From contig DATKGQ010000030.1 of assembly GCA_035510715.1 (NCBI GenBank), forward strand, positions 1-48,719: DNA of 48,719 nucleotides, read 5' to 3'. How positions within the stretch are numbered: position 1 is the first letter of the stretch; every line of letters begins with the position of its first letter. The position numbers and the translations under genes are program-made. The notes beneath the pieces were generated by a model. That model was not told the origin of the DNA. It searched no databases and saw only the letters and a program-made list of their open reading frames with translations. This document shows positions 31,301-40,412 of the stretch, piece by piece. Origin of the DNA: DATKGQ01 sp035510715. Lineage in GTDB: Bacteria > Patescibacteriota > Saccharimonadia > Saccharimonadales > UBA4665.

Positions 31301-31594
31301 TTAGTAAGACTTACGGAATCCGCCACCGCCACCAGAGTTTCTATCCTCTTGTGGACGAGCTTGATTGACAACTATTGAACGTCCATTAAGTTCTTTGCCG
31401 CTTAGCTCTTTAATTGCAGCTTGGCCGGCTTTTTCGTCTTCCATTTCCACAAAACCGAAACCCTTAGATTGGCCGCTATCTCTATCTTTAATAACCACTG
31501 CGCTTACTACTTTGCCTTGCTCGGCAAAAAGTGCTTCCAACTCTTTGTCTGTAACGCTGTATGCCAGACCGCCTACATAAAGTTTCATCACCAT
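31301..31594 (-). CDS. RRM-domain RNA-binding protein (Rbp-like)
   Basis: A 97-residue protein consisting of one RRM. RNP2 is KLYVGGLAY and RNP1 is KGFGFVEM. The short C-terminal tail is Gly-rich (GGGGGF). Such proteins in cyanobacteria and other bacteria act as cold-inducible RNA chaperones. AAGGAAGG lies upstream of two in-frame ATGs (31594 and 31588), either of which could start the protein. Confidence 0.92.
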   Translation of the reverse strand: MVMKLYVGGLAYSVTDKELEALFAEQGKVVSAVVIKDRDSGQSKGFGFVEMEDEKAGQAAIKELSGKELNGRSIVVNQARPQEDRNSGGGGGFRKSY

Positions 31595-31677
31595 GTTAAT
31601 TTTTCCTTCCTTTAACTAATATCGCTCGCGTCTCATATACTCCAACCGCGATTATATTTAGTTCCTAGGAACAAATT

Positions 31678-32041
31678 ATGACTACGGATAGTTTATACCA
31701 GCTACTTACTTATCTTAAGCATAACACATGTAACAATGCTTTCATAATATTATCTAAGCATTTGCAAGCGCAAGAACGTTACTACTCAAGCTATTCATAA
31801 TGAACTTATTAAAAATGACCGGTTCGTATTGATAGGCCGTGGCATTTATGCATTGAAAGAATGGGGCTATAGCAAAGGGACTGTTGCCGATATTATTACT
31901 AAAGTTCTGCGCGAGTCCGGCCAGCCACTGCATCGTGATGAAATTGTTAAAAGGGTTCTCAAGAGCCGCTTTGTTTATTACACGAAAATAGAAGCAAATA
32001 AAATTGTTTGTAGCGTTTTATTGTACGAAGTAGCCATATGA
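31678..32041 (+). pseudogene. Frameshifted HARE-HTH (RpoE-delta-like) gene
   Basis: From ATG 31678 one frame encodes MTTDSLYQLLTYLKHN and ends at 31800. A second frame, open from 31748, encodes NVTTQAIHNELIKNDRFVLI and then GRGIYALKEWGYSKGTVADI, ending at 32041. The second part matches the HARE-HTH winged helix found in RpoE/delta and at the C-terminus of some sigma factors. The two frames are continuous in sense but offset by one, so I infer a frameshift, probably after residue 25. A 70-codon frame starting at TTG 31829 would encode only the tail. Confidence 0.55.
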
Positions 32042-32293
32042 GCATAGTGTAGTACTGGCAATACAATGGATAAACTACTGGAAGTTATATATGTATATAA
32101 ATTTTATAAGTATAGAAAATCCTGCTAATATGCCCTACTTGAGCTAAAGTAATCGTTTTGAATCAATAATTCTTACCTGTGTCCTAGCCCTTCTCTTTTG
32201 CTAAGCCGATGGCTTAGACATTTCTTCAGACTAAGTACATGTAAGACGTGCTTAACTCAATAGGTACACCAATAAACTAGAATAGGAGAAACT
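32042..32293. other. Gene-free interval with a small hairpin
   Basis: No convincing coding frame lies here. A seven-base perfect stem, CTAAGCC-GAT-GGCTTAG (32201-32217), has no T-run on either side, so it could be an operator or a leader structure of the gene at 32294. The rest is AT-rich. Confidence 0.4.
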
Positions 32294-32575
32294 ATGTATA
32301 ACAAAGACAATATGGGCGAGATGGATGAAGAGAAAAAGGCCGAGTGGACCGAGAAACTCACAGGGCTTGGTGTTCCAGAGGAAATAATTGATGAACCTTT
32401 AATCTGGACAGTAAAAAAAGCCTCCTTTAAGTTGAGTAAGCTACGCCTAATTCTTGACGAAAAGGGTGTTGAAGAATCAAAAGCCAAAGAGATTATACAG
32501 ACGTTGGTCACTAAGGCTCTTGGTAAAGATTTAGCTAAAATTAAAGAGTGGCAGGAAAAACACAAAGAAAAATAA
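32294..32575 (+). CDS. Small charged protein of unknown function
   Basis: A 93-residue protein, Lys/Glu-rich and predicted mostly helical (DEEKKAEWTEKLTGLGVP, then LSKLRLILDEKGVEESKAKEI). AGGAG lies six bases upstream of the ATG, which makes it a credible gene. I recognise no family. No membrane segment or Cys is present. It stands alone between the HARE-HTH remnant and the convergent ABC exporter. Confidence 0.65.
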   Translation: MYNKDNMGEMDEEKKAEWTEKLTGLGVPEEIIDEPLIWTVKKASFKLSKLRLILDEKGVEESKAKEIIQTLVTKALGKDLAKIKEWQEKHKEK

Positions 32576-32583
32576 CCTTTTTA

Positions 32584-32625
32584 AACCGGATAGAAACTAG
32601 GAAGTTATGAGCGTTTCTATCGGTT
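32584..32625 (+). terminator. Long hairpin between convergent genes
   Basis: AACCGGATAGAAAC (32584-32597) and GTTTCTATCGGTT (32613-32625) form a 13-base stem with one bulged G and a 15-base loop, nine bases after the stop of the small protein gene. No clean T-run follows on the plus strand. It may act as a bidirectional transcript end with the convergent exporter operon. Confidence 0.45.
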
Positions 32626-32699
32626 AACAAATTTAGTTATAGCTCCGCTTACTTCGGTCAGCTAAATTAAAAATATTAAGCAACAATCACTAGATTTAT

Positions 32700-34730
32700 T
32701 TAAGTATCCTGCATATAATCTATGGCTTCAGTAAACTGACTGTTATAAAGCGACGCGTAGAAACCATTATGCGCAAGAAGTTTATTGTGGGTACCGTGTT
32801 CTACAATGTTGCCATCACGCATCACTAGGATAAGATCGGCATTTCGAATAGTACTCAGTCTATGCGCAATTACGAAACTGGTTCGGCCCTTCATTAATCT
32901 TTCCATGGCACTTTGAATTAATACTTCAGTGCGAGTATCTACTGAACTGGTGGCTTCATCCAATATTAGCATTGGCGGGTCAGCTAACATGGCCCGAGCA
33001 ATCGTAATAAGCTGTTTCTCACCTTGGGCTAAATTACCCGCCTCTTCGTCCAGAATCATTTCATAGCTTCTCGGCAAGGCGCGAATAAACCCATCAGCGT
33101 GGGCGGCTTTAGCAGCATCCACTATTTCCTCCATTGTCGCGTTTTCTTTGCCATAAGCAATATTATCTTTTACGCTTCCGTTAAAAAGCCAGGTGTCCTG
33201 AAGTACCATGCCGAATATCTTACGCACGTCAGTGCGTCTCATATCGCGAATATCGATACCGTCTATCTTAATGTAACCGCCATTTACATCATAAAAACGC
33301 ATCAATAAGTTGACCATGGTTGTCTTGCCTGCACCTGTTGGACCCACTATAGCTACGCGCTGTCCTGGTTTTATCTCGGCAGTAAAGTCTTTGATAATAG
33401 TCTTTCCGCGAATATAGCCGAAATTAACATGATTAAAGTCAACAGCACCCTTAACTTCATCAATTACTTTATAATTTTCAGGATCAAGCGGTTCTTCTTC
33501 CTCGCCAAGGAAATCAAAAACCCGCTCTGCGGCAGCTGCGGCGAGCTGCAAAACGTTTGCCACGTTAGCGGCTTGGGTAATCGGTTGGTTCAGCATGTTG
33601 ATATAAAGCAAAAACGACTGAATGCCACCAATGCTAACAGTACCTTGAATAGCTAACCATCCTCCGCCAACCGCCACACCGACAAAACCCAAATTGCCAA
33701 CGAATTGTGTGATGGGCATAAGTAAGCCGGATAAAAATTGCGAGCGGAAGGCATTGCCGTAGAGCTTATTATTCAGCCTATGAAAAATAGAAATTGAACG
33801 CTGCTCGCCATTAAAGGCCCGCATAACTACATGCCCCGAAAGCATCTCCTCAACATGCCCATTGAGTTGTCCTAAGCTATCCTGCTGACCCATAAAATAC
33901 CCCTGCGACCGTTTAATTATGAGCATGCTTGCGCCCAAGCTAATCGGAATCATGGTGAGCGCAATCAAGGCAAGCTGCCAGCTAATCGTAAACATCATGC
34001 CAATTACTCCCAATACCATGACTATCGATGTAATGATTTGCGTCAAGCTTTGGTTAAGATTTTGGCCAACTGTGTCCACGTCATTTGTAACCCGGCTCAG
34101 AATTTCTCCGTAAGGGAGGCTATCGAAGTACTTGAGAGGAAGATGGTCGATTTTATTAGCTATGTCTCGGCGAAATCTATAAGTAAGTTGCTGCACCATG
34201 TCTGTCATAAGCCAGCTTTGGCCATAGGAGAATCCAGCACTTACAACATAAATTATAATCAGCAGGATAGCTAGATTTGCAATACTATGAAAATTAAATT
34301 TTGGGTGGCCGTCAGTGTAAATAGCATGGGCAATGGCAGTTTTCTCGGCAACTGGAATTTTACGTAAATCGTTGATGGGCAGAAGTGTTAAAAGTTGCTT
34401 CCCATTTATGTCTGTCGGTAAATTAGTACCTTTTGGCAGTTTGCTCAATATTTGTGTGCCGGTATGCTGCGCCACATAACCATCAACCACATCGTTGGTC
34501 ATGTTCCCAAGTATCCTTGGTCCAGCAATCATAAACGAAGTACTAATAATTGCAAACACAAAAACTACAGCTAACCGGACCCAATATGGTCTAAGATACT
34601 TAAAAAGTTGTTTTATGGTCCCCTTAAAATTTTTTGCTCGGTCAGTTCCAAAGGCAATCATGCCTGGCCTGCCAGCGCCGCGGCCCATACCGAGGCCAAC
34701 CGGCCGTTCGGGAGGTCGTTCGTCACTCAT
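32700..34730 (-). CDS. Heterodimeric ABC exporter subunit (consensus-site Glu side)
   Basis: A 676-residue half-exporter. Six membrane helices span about 50-390, with an extra 80-residue extracytoplasmic insertion (DGYVAQHTG...HPKFN) between the first two. The ATPase has Walker A GPTGAGKTTM, signature LAQGEKQ and Walker B MLILDEATSSVD with the catalytic Glu intact. The N-terminal 30 residues are Gly/Arg/Pro-rich. It resembles the TM288/BmrD side of multidrug exporters. The start overlaps the stop of the partner by four bases. Confidence 0.9.
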   Translation of the reverse strand: MSDERPPERPVGLGMGRGAGRPGMIAFGTDRAKNFKGTIKQLFKYLRPYWVRLAVVFVFAIISTSFMIAGPRILGNMTNDVVDGYVAQHTGTQILSKLPKGTNLPTDINGKQLLTLLPINDLRKIPVAEKTAIAHAIYTDGHPKFNFHSIANLAILLIIIYVVSAGFSYGQSWLMTDMVQQLTYRFRRDIANKIDHLPLKYFDSLPYGEILSRVTNDVDTVGQNLNQSLTQIITSIVMVLGVIGMMFTISWQLALIALTMIPISLGASMLIIKRSQGYFMGQQDSLGQLNGHVEEMLSGHVVMRAFNGEQRSISIFHRLNNKLYGNAFRSQFLSGLLMPITQFVGNLGFVGVAVGGGWLAIQGTVSIGGIQSFLLYINMLNQPITQAANVANVLQLAAAAAERVFDFLGEEEEPLDPENYKVIDEVKGAVDFNHVNFGYIRGKTIIKDFTAEIKPGQRVAIVGPTGAGKTTMVNLLMRFYDVNGGYIKIDGIDIRDMRRTDVRKIFGMVLQDTWLFNGSVKDNIAYGKENATMEEIVDAAKAAHADGFIRALPRSYEMILDEEAGNLAQGEKQLITIARAMLADPPMLILDEATSSVDTRTEVLIQSAMERLMKGRTSFVIAHRLSTIRNADLILVMRDGNIVEHGTHNKLLAHNGFYASLYNSQFTEAIDYMQDT

Positions 34731-36502
34731 ATACCGGCCTCCGCATTTATGGTTTTAAAAGTACCCACCGATACTTTTAGTTCTTCATCCGACAATTGAG
34801 ACTGGGCAATTTCTTGATAGATTTTACAGTTTTTTAATAGTTCCGCGTGACGACCCTGCCCGACTATCCTGCCATCATCAATGACGATGATGTTGTCAGC
34901 TTGCATAATCGTACTAATCCGTTGAGCTACTATAAGCACAGTCTTATTAACAGTTTCTTTTGCTAAGGCATTACGGAGTTTTGCGTCAGTAGCAAAGTCT
35001 AGCGCCGAGAAACTATCATCAAAAATATAGATTTCTGGTTTATAGGCCAAAGCGCGGGCAATACTTAGACGCTGTTTTTGTCCGCCTGATACATTGATGC
35101 CTCCTTGAGATATTGGGCTTCCCATATGTTCATCTAGCTGATTAATAAATTCTGTGGCTTGAGCCACAACGGCTGAATGTTCCACCTCGGCCGGCGTCGC
35201 ATGTGGAGATCCGTAGGTTATATTACTTTCTATCGTCCCCGAAAACAGTACTGCCTTTTGCGGTACATAACCAATTTTGCGATGAAGGTCAACTTGCGTC
35301 ATATCACGGACGTCTACGCCGTCAATCAGCACCTGACCTTCACTAACATCGTAAAATCGTGGGATCAAGTTAATAAGCGTTGATTTACCGCTGCCCGTAC
35401 TGCCAACAAACGCAGTAGTTTGGCCTGGCCGTGCCTCAAAAGTGATATGTTCTAGCACTGGCCTATCAGCACCCGTATAGGCAAAAGTGACATCCTTAAA
35501 AGCAACAACACCGAGCTCACTTGGGACTGGTTTCTTAGACTCCAGTGGATCGGCTACTACTGGTTCAGTGTCTAATACCTTACCTATGCGTTCGGCCGAT
35601 ACCATAGCCCTTGGAGCAAATACAAAAATGATCGATATCAATAGAAAAGCCATGATTCCGTAGGCTGCATATTGGACAAATGCCAACATACCACCTATCT
35701 GTAATTTGTCAGCACTAACTTCATGGGCGCCCACCCATACGATCAGCACGCTGACGCCATTCATAATCAGCATCATGCTTGGTTGCATAGATGCCAGCAA
35801 CCGGTTGACAAATATGTTGACTTTCCTTAAGTCTTTATTAACGTCGTTGAATTTCTCTTCCTCACGCTTTTCGCGATTGAAGGCTCTTATTACACGGATG
35901 CCGGTTAAAAATTCTCTGGTTACAAGATTGAGACGATCAACAAGTTTTTGAACTTTTTGAAACTTTGGCAGTACAACCGTAAATAGACTGAGAATCACCA
36001 ATATAAGAATGGCTATAGCTATCGCCATTATCCATGTCATTGAGGGGGCTAAATGGTAAGCCTTAATAATAGCCCCCACGGCCATAAAGGGCCCCATAAA
36101 TGCTATACGGAGTAGCATTACTAGTACTTGTTGGATCTGCTGTACGTCGTTGGTTGATCGTGTAATTAAGGAAGCACTCGAAAAGTTATTAAATTCTACA
36201 AGTGAGAATCTTTCTATTTTTGTAAAAATAGCTTCGCGAATACGTCGTGTATAGCTAGTGGCCATCCGCGTAGCCACATAGCTGACACACACCATAAAGA
36301 TACCACCCAGTAAAGCCACTATTATCATTATTAGACCGGTATGGTAAATAACTCTTGTGCTACGAGCCACGATACCATTGTCTATAATCGTAGCCATATA
36401 ATTAGGTAAAGCCAACGTGGTCCAGGTCTGCCCATAAACAAGGCCCAACAGCAGCACTAGAGGCAATAGATATGGTATAAAGTAATGAGCAAGTTTACGC
36501 AC
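34727..36502 (-). CDS. Heterodimeric ABC exporter subunit (degenerate-site side)
   Basis: A 591-residue half-exporter with six membrane helices in the first 300 residues. Walker A GSTGSGKSTL, signature NVSGGQKQR and Walker B IYIFDDSFSALD are visible: the catalytic Glu after Walker B is Asp, the hallmark of the TM287/BmrC/LmrC-type subunit with one degenerate ATP site. With the downstream gene it should form an asymmetric drug or lipid exporter. Its start overlaps the AbrB-type regulator by eight bases. Confidence 0.9.
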   Translation of the reverse strand: MRKLAHYFIPYLLPLVLLLGLVYGQTWTTLALPNYMATIIDNGIVARSTRVIYHTGLIMIIVALLGGIFMVCVSYVATRMATSYTRRIREAIFTKIERFSLVEFNNFSSASLITRSTNDVQQIQQVLVMLLRIAFMGPFMAVGAIIKAYHLAPSMTWIMAIAIAILILVILSLFTVVLPKFQKVQKLVDRLNLVTREFLTGIRVIRAFNREKREEEKFNDVNKDLRKVNIFVNRLLASMQPSMMLIMNGVSVLIVWVGAHEVSADKLQIGGMLAFVQYAAYGIMAFLLISIIFVFAPRAMVSAERIGKVLDTEPVVADPLESKKPVPSELGVVAFKDVTFAYTGADRPVLEHITFEARPGQTTAFVGSTGSGKSTLINLIPRFYDVSEGQVLIDGVDVRDMTQVDLHRKIGYVPQKAVLFSGTIESNITYGSPHATPAEVEHSAVVAQATEFINQLDEHMGSPISQGGINVSGGQKQRLSIARALAYKPEIYIFDDSFSALDFATDAKLRNALAKETVNKTVLIVAQRISTIMQADNIIVIDDGRIVGQGRHAELLKNCKIYQEIAQSQLSDEELKVSVGTFKTINAEAGI

Positions 36503-36764
36503 TTTTTTGTTTCTTGTCTATTATATTATTTATTTTTGTTACCTTTTTCACCTCTTTTATAAGTGGCATGAAATGGTTATACATAGCCTCAGCTCGTTGT
36601 TCAAAACTTTCAGCTTTGGTTATAAGTATATCTTTTCCGTCTCCCCTAGTAAAAACAAGTACCTTGTCTCCAGGTCCAATCAGTAACTGAGCCCTCACTT
36701 CGGCGGGAATAACTATTTGCCCACGTTCACCCACGGTTACGGCACCTGCAAATTTGGGAAACAT
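36495..36764 (-). CDS. AbrB/SpoVT/MazE-type DNA-binding protein
   Basis: An 89-residue protein. The N-terminal swapped-hairpin fold is clear: GAVTVGERGQIVIPAEVRAQLLIGPGDKVLVF. The C-terminal half is helical and basic. It is likely the local regulator of the ABC exporter genes that follow, with which it overlaps by eight bases. AAGGAA precedes the ATG. The perfect palindrome ACAATTAATTGT at 36821-36832 lies 57 bases upstream and is a candidate binding site. Confidence 0.88.
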   Translation of the reverse strand: MFPKFAGAVTVGERGQIVIPAEVRAQLLIGPGDKVLVFTRGDGKDILITKAESFEQRAEAMYNHFMPLIKEVKKVTKINNIIDKKQKSA

Positions 36765-36820
36765 AATTTATTCCTTCATGTAAATCATATTTATCATATT
36801 ACAACTCCCGTATAATATGT

Positions 36821-36832
36821 ACAATTAATTGT
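36821..36832. promoter_or_regulatory. Palindrome upstream of the AbrB-ABC operon
   Basis: ACAATTAATTGT is a perfect 12-bp dyad. TATTAT on the minus strand lies at 36812-36817, so the palindrome overlaps the region upstream of a possible minus-10 of the operon. The interval from 36833 to 37056 holds no gene that I can support. It also carries the inverted repeat GTCAAT-TT-ATTGAC at 37007-37020, upstream of the M13 peptidase. Confidence 0.35.
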
Positions 36833-37056
36833 CTAAAAAGTTTAAATCCTTGGTGTCCGGCTAGCTATACCGTAAACATAAACGCAGCGGTGTTGCCTGC
36901 AGTACCGGCATTGTAAGATTTACGATATGGATGAATATATGACAAGTTACTCTACCTCTTCTGGCATAGATGTAGTATTATCAGATGAGTCAGGGGGTTT
37001 GAAATTGTCAATTTATTGACGGGTTTCGTAATCATTGCAATCAACACCCTCATCAA

Positions 37057-39072
37057 ATGTCCCATGCGTGGACTGTAACCCCTGCCAAGATTACAAAGAT
37101 GAGTTCAGCTATTGATAACAATTTTGATTATATAAATATGCTTGATGATTCAGTGCGTCCACAAGATGATTTTTTCAGCTATGTAAATAATAAATGGCTG
37201 GCCGCCAACCCCATACCGAAAAGCGAAAGCCGCTGGGGTACTTTCGTGTCGTTATATCATCAATCATTGCAAGACATGCATGAAATTTTCCTGGATCTAG
37301 TCGGTAAGCAACTAAAGCCCGGCTCTATAGAGCAAATTGCCAGGGATTTTTACGAAACCGGGATTCACTTTGACGAATATAAAGACCAACACGTGGCAAT
37401 TATCATTAATTATTGCCGGCGGATTAATGCTATCAAAAATAAGGCTGAGTTGTGGGGTATGATTGGCGAGCTGCAGACAGTCGGCATAGCGCATACTTTA
37501 GAAATTACAATTGACGCCGACGATAAAGATAGCTCCCGCCATTCGCTGCGCCTCCAACAGCCACGGTTAACATTGCCCAACCGGGATTATTACCTTGATA
37601 AGAGTAAGGTTATGGAAAAAATTCGCAACCAATACCAGGATCATGCCCAGAAAGTATTCGCTCATTTTCCGATCATGGCGCCGGATGTTGATGATTTTTG
37701 GAAGATAATTTGGGAGTTCGAATACGGCATTGCCAAAATTTCACGATCCAACGCCGATTTAAGAAACGTCAAGAATAATTATCATAGAACTTCCTTCTCA
37801 AAACTTAAGCTGACGTATCCGGATATTGACTGGGAGAAGTTCTCTAAGACAATCGGTTGGCAGACAACTAGCCTGATAAGCGTTGATCAGCCGGAATATT
37901 TTAAGTACCTCAATCAGCTAGTTAGCAATTACACGCTTGAAGAATGGAAAACTTTCCTTAAGTGGGGTTTTGTTGTTAGCTATTACGGTATTATAAATAA
38001 CCAATTCGCACGGCTAAAATTCGAATTTTTTGGAAAAATTCTTGGTGGTGCTAAAACCTTGTTACCTTTGTGGAAACGGGTCATCAACAGACTGGACATT
38101 TTTATAGGTGAAGGCGTTGGCCGCTTATATGTAAAAGAACATTTTCCTGCCTCTTCAAAGGCACAGGTATTATCAATGGTTGAAGAAATACGTCAAACCT
38201 ATAAAAAACGGCTTCAGGGCCTTGGTTGGATGAGCCAGTCCAGCAAGCAACGGGCTATTAAAAAACTTGCCAATATCCGAGTTCTGATCGGATACCCAGA
38301 TAAATGGCGCGACTATCAGGGTTTGGTAATCACCCGAGAGTCATATTTGTCCAATATTCTATCAGCATCAAAATTTCAGGCTGCCTACAGCATGGATAAG
38401 CTGGATCAGCCGGTATCGCGCGATGAATGGATGATGTGCCCCCAAACTGTCAACGCCTATAATGACCCTAGCCGTTTAGTAATTTGTTTCCCAGCGGCAA
38501 TTTTACAAGCTCCTTTCTTTAACCCTAAGTCCCATATCTCCATTAACATGGGCGGTATCGGTACTGTTATATGTCATGAACTTACCCATGCTTTTGATGA
38601 CGAAGGTTGTCAATTTGATGAAAGCGGTAACGTTAAACCTTGGCAAACAACAGCCGAACGCCATGCTTTTGCTAAACGGGCCCAGGTAATCATTAAACAG
38701 GCCGATAAATTTGAAGTATTGCCTGGACTTTACATGATTGGCAAGTTAGTTATCGGCGAAAGTATCGCCGACTTAGGCGGTCTTGAAATTGCTTATGATG
38801 CGCTTAGCCATAAACTAAAAAATAAGCTTGACCAGAAGATAACCAACGATTCAACTGCCAACCAATTATTTTATATTAATTACGCGTTCACCGAGTGCGC
38901 CGTGAACCGGGAAGCCCGCAGCCGCGAATTAATCCTGAACAATCCGCATGCCGATGAGCGTTTCAGAGTTAACGGCATCCTCACCCATTGCGATAATTTT
39001 TATAAATCTTTTGATCTTAAACCGGGAGATAAATTATACTTACCTGCCAATAAACGCGTCAAGATTTGGTAG
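37057..39072 (+). CDS. M13-family metalloendopeptidase (PepO/neprilysin-like)
   Basis: Up to 671 residues. The N-terminal motif VRPQDDFFSYVNNKWL opens the M13 domain. The zinc site is HELTHAFDDEG, and the third ligand with its following Asp lies in ESIADLGGLEIA. An internal NAYNDPSRLVICFPAAILQ stretch and the C-terminal NPHADERFRVNG are typical. No signal peptide is present, so it is cytoplasmic PepO-type, cutting short peptides. Starts at 37057 and at ATG 37099 are both possible; neither has a good ribosome site. It is a single gene with a terminator after it. Confidence 0.93.
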   Translation: MSHAWTVTPAKITKMSSAIDNNFDYINMLDDSVRPQDDFFSYVNNKWLAANPIPKSESRWGTFVSLYHQSLQDMHEIFLDLVGKQLKPGSIEQIARDFYETGIHFDEYKDQHVAIIINYCRRINAIKNKAELWGMIGELQTVGIAHTLEITIDADDKDSSRHSLRLQQPRLTLPNRDYYLDKSKVMEKIRNQYQDHAQKVFAHFPIMAPDVDDFWKIIWEFEYGIAKISRSNADLRNVKNNYHRTSFSKLKLTYPDIDWEKFSKTIGWQTTSLISVDQPEYFKYLNQLVSNYTLEEWKTFLKWGFVVSYYGIINNQFARLKFEFFGKILGGAKTLLPLWKRVINRLDIFIGEGVGRLYVKEHFPASSKAQVLSMVEEIRQTYKKRLQGLGWMSQSSKQRAIKKLANIRVLIGYPDKWRDYQGLVITRESYLSNILSASKFQAAYSMDKLDQPVSRDEWMMCPQTVNAYNDPSRLVICFPAAILQAPFFNPKSHISINMGGIGTVICHELTHAFDDEGCQFDESGNVKPWQTTAERHAFAKRAQVIIKQADKFEVLPGLYMIGKLVIGESIADLGGLEIAYDALSHKLKNKLDQKITNDSTANQLFYINYAFTECAVNREARSRELILNNPHADERFRVNGILTHCDNFYKSFDLKPGDKLYLPANKRVKIW

Positions 39073-39089
39073 TTAATATATCTGTTTTT

Positions 39090-39120
39090 GAAATAAATAT
39101 GTAAGAATATTTATTTCTTT
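39090..39120 (+). terminator. Intrinsic terminator after the M13 peptidase
   Basis: GAAATAAATAT (39090-39100) and ATATTTATTTC (39107-39117) form a perfect 11-base stem around a six-base loop, followed by TTT. The stem is AT-rich, so efficiency may be moderate. Confidence 0.6.
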
Positions 39121-39163
39121 ATGGATAATTTTGTGCTGGCACTTTATAATCTGACAATAGAGG

Positions 39164-39192
39164 TTGTGCTTAAGAACAACTGCACATATAAT
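39164..39192 (+). promoter_or_regulatory. Promoter of the alpha-glucan operon
   Basis: A perfect TATAAT at 39187-39192 is preceded, after a 17-base spacer, by TTGTGC (39164-39169), a partial minus-35. Transcription would start near 39199, leaving a 23-base leader before the ATG at 39222. Confidence 0.55.
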
Positions 39193-39221
39193 AATAGGGT
39201 AAACTCGAGTAGAAATAAAAT

Positions 39222-40412
39222 ATGAGAATACTAATGCTAGGCTGGGAGCTACCACCCTATAATAGTGGTGGCCTTGGTATAGCTTGTTACCAACTTTGCA
39301 AAGCTCTTGCCAAAAAAAACGCCGATATAGAGTTTGTATTGCCTTACGTATATAATTATCCGATCGATTTCATGAGAGTAACAACTTTCTCACAAATGAC
39401 AGCTCTGGAATGGATAGCAAAATACGGCTCAATTTATTCAAATATGTCCGGTAAAGGGGCAGATTTTATATACTCTCAAGAGTTCTCGTTAGATGAAGCT
39501 TTGGAATGGGTTATTAAAGAACAAAATTTCGACATTATTCATGCCCATGACTGGTTGACATTCCGCTCAGCCTTAAAGGTTAAACTGCTGACTAATTGGC
39601 CATTGATCGTCCATCTCCACTCGGTTGAATCCGACCGGGCTGGCGGTCACAGGGGTAACCCGTTGGTTGAAGAAATCGAAGCCCTCGGCGTAACGATGGC
39701 TGACCGGGTTATAGCAGTTAGTAAGTATACAAAAAAAGCAATCGTCCGAGATTACGGAATACCGGAAGATAAGGTAGAGGTTATTTATAATGGGTTAGAC
39801 GAAACTGAGATGGTACCTCTAGATGATACTTCTTCGTATCCTTATATTGAAAAACTTAGAAGCAATGGATATAATGTCGTGACAAATGTCGGCCGCCTAA
39901 CGATCCAAAAGAATTTGACTACTCTGCTTAGGGCCGCTAAGGAAGTTATCTGCCGCGTACCCAAAACCATTTTCTTATTAGTCGGCGATGGCGACCAGTA
40001 TAACGAGCTGATCGGTTTATCGGCTTCGCTTGGTATTGCCAAAAATGTAATTTTTACCGGTTTCCAGCGCGGTAAACAATGGCGCGATTCATTCGCTCTT
40101 AGTGATTTATTCGTGATGCCTTCGGCTTCAGAACCTTTCGGACTGACACCAATCGAGGCTTTGTTCTATGGCGTCCCGTCACTTATCAGCCGGCAATCAG
40201 GCGTCGGCGAAGTATACGCTAACTGCCTTAAAGTTGATTACTGGGATGTAAACGAGATGGCCAACCAGATCACTGCTGTTTTGCAGAATCCCGGTTTGCG
40301 TTCAACGCTAGTCACCAACGCAACTCAAGAACTTGAGCATCTGACCTGGGATAAGCCAAGCCAGAAGTTAATGAATATTTATCAGCAGCAGGCAGTCGGA
40401 ATAATGGTATGA
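39222..40412 (+). CDS. GT4 glycosyltransferase, glycogen/starch-synthase-like
   Basis: A 396-residue GT-B enzyme. The N-terminal LGWELPPYNSGGLGIACYQL is the starch/glycogen-synthase opening with the Gly-Gly loop, HAHDWLTF and VHLHSVESDR follow, and the C-terminal nucleotide-sugar domain has GRLTIQKNLTTLL, VGDGDQYNEL and MPSASEPFGLTPIEALFYG with the Glu residues that bind the donor. It probably transfers glucose to an alpha-glucan or a related glycan. The next gene, a GH57 enzyme, overlaps by four bases. Together with GH15 this forms a glucan operon. Confidence 0.88.
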   Translation: MRILMLGWELPPYNSGGLGIACYQLCKALAKKNADIEFVLPYVYNYPIDFMRVTTFSQMTALEWIAKYGSIYSNMSGKGADFIYSQEFSLDEALEWVIKEQNFDIIHAHDWLTFRSALKVKLLTNWPLIVHLHSVESDRAGGHRGNPLVEEIEALGVTMADRVIAVSKYTKKAIVRDYGIPEDKVEVIYNGLDETEMVPLDDTSSYPYIEKLRSNGYNVVTNVGRLTIQKNLTTLLRAAKEVICRVPKTIFLLVGDGDQYNELIGLSASLGIAKNVIFTGFQRGKQWRDSFALSDLFVMPSASEPFGLTPIEALFYGVPSLISRQSGVGEVYANCLKVDYWDVNEMANQITAVLQNPGLRSTLVTNATQELEHLTWDKPSQKLMNIYQQQAVGIMV

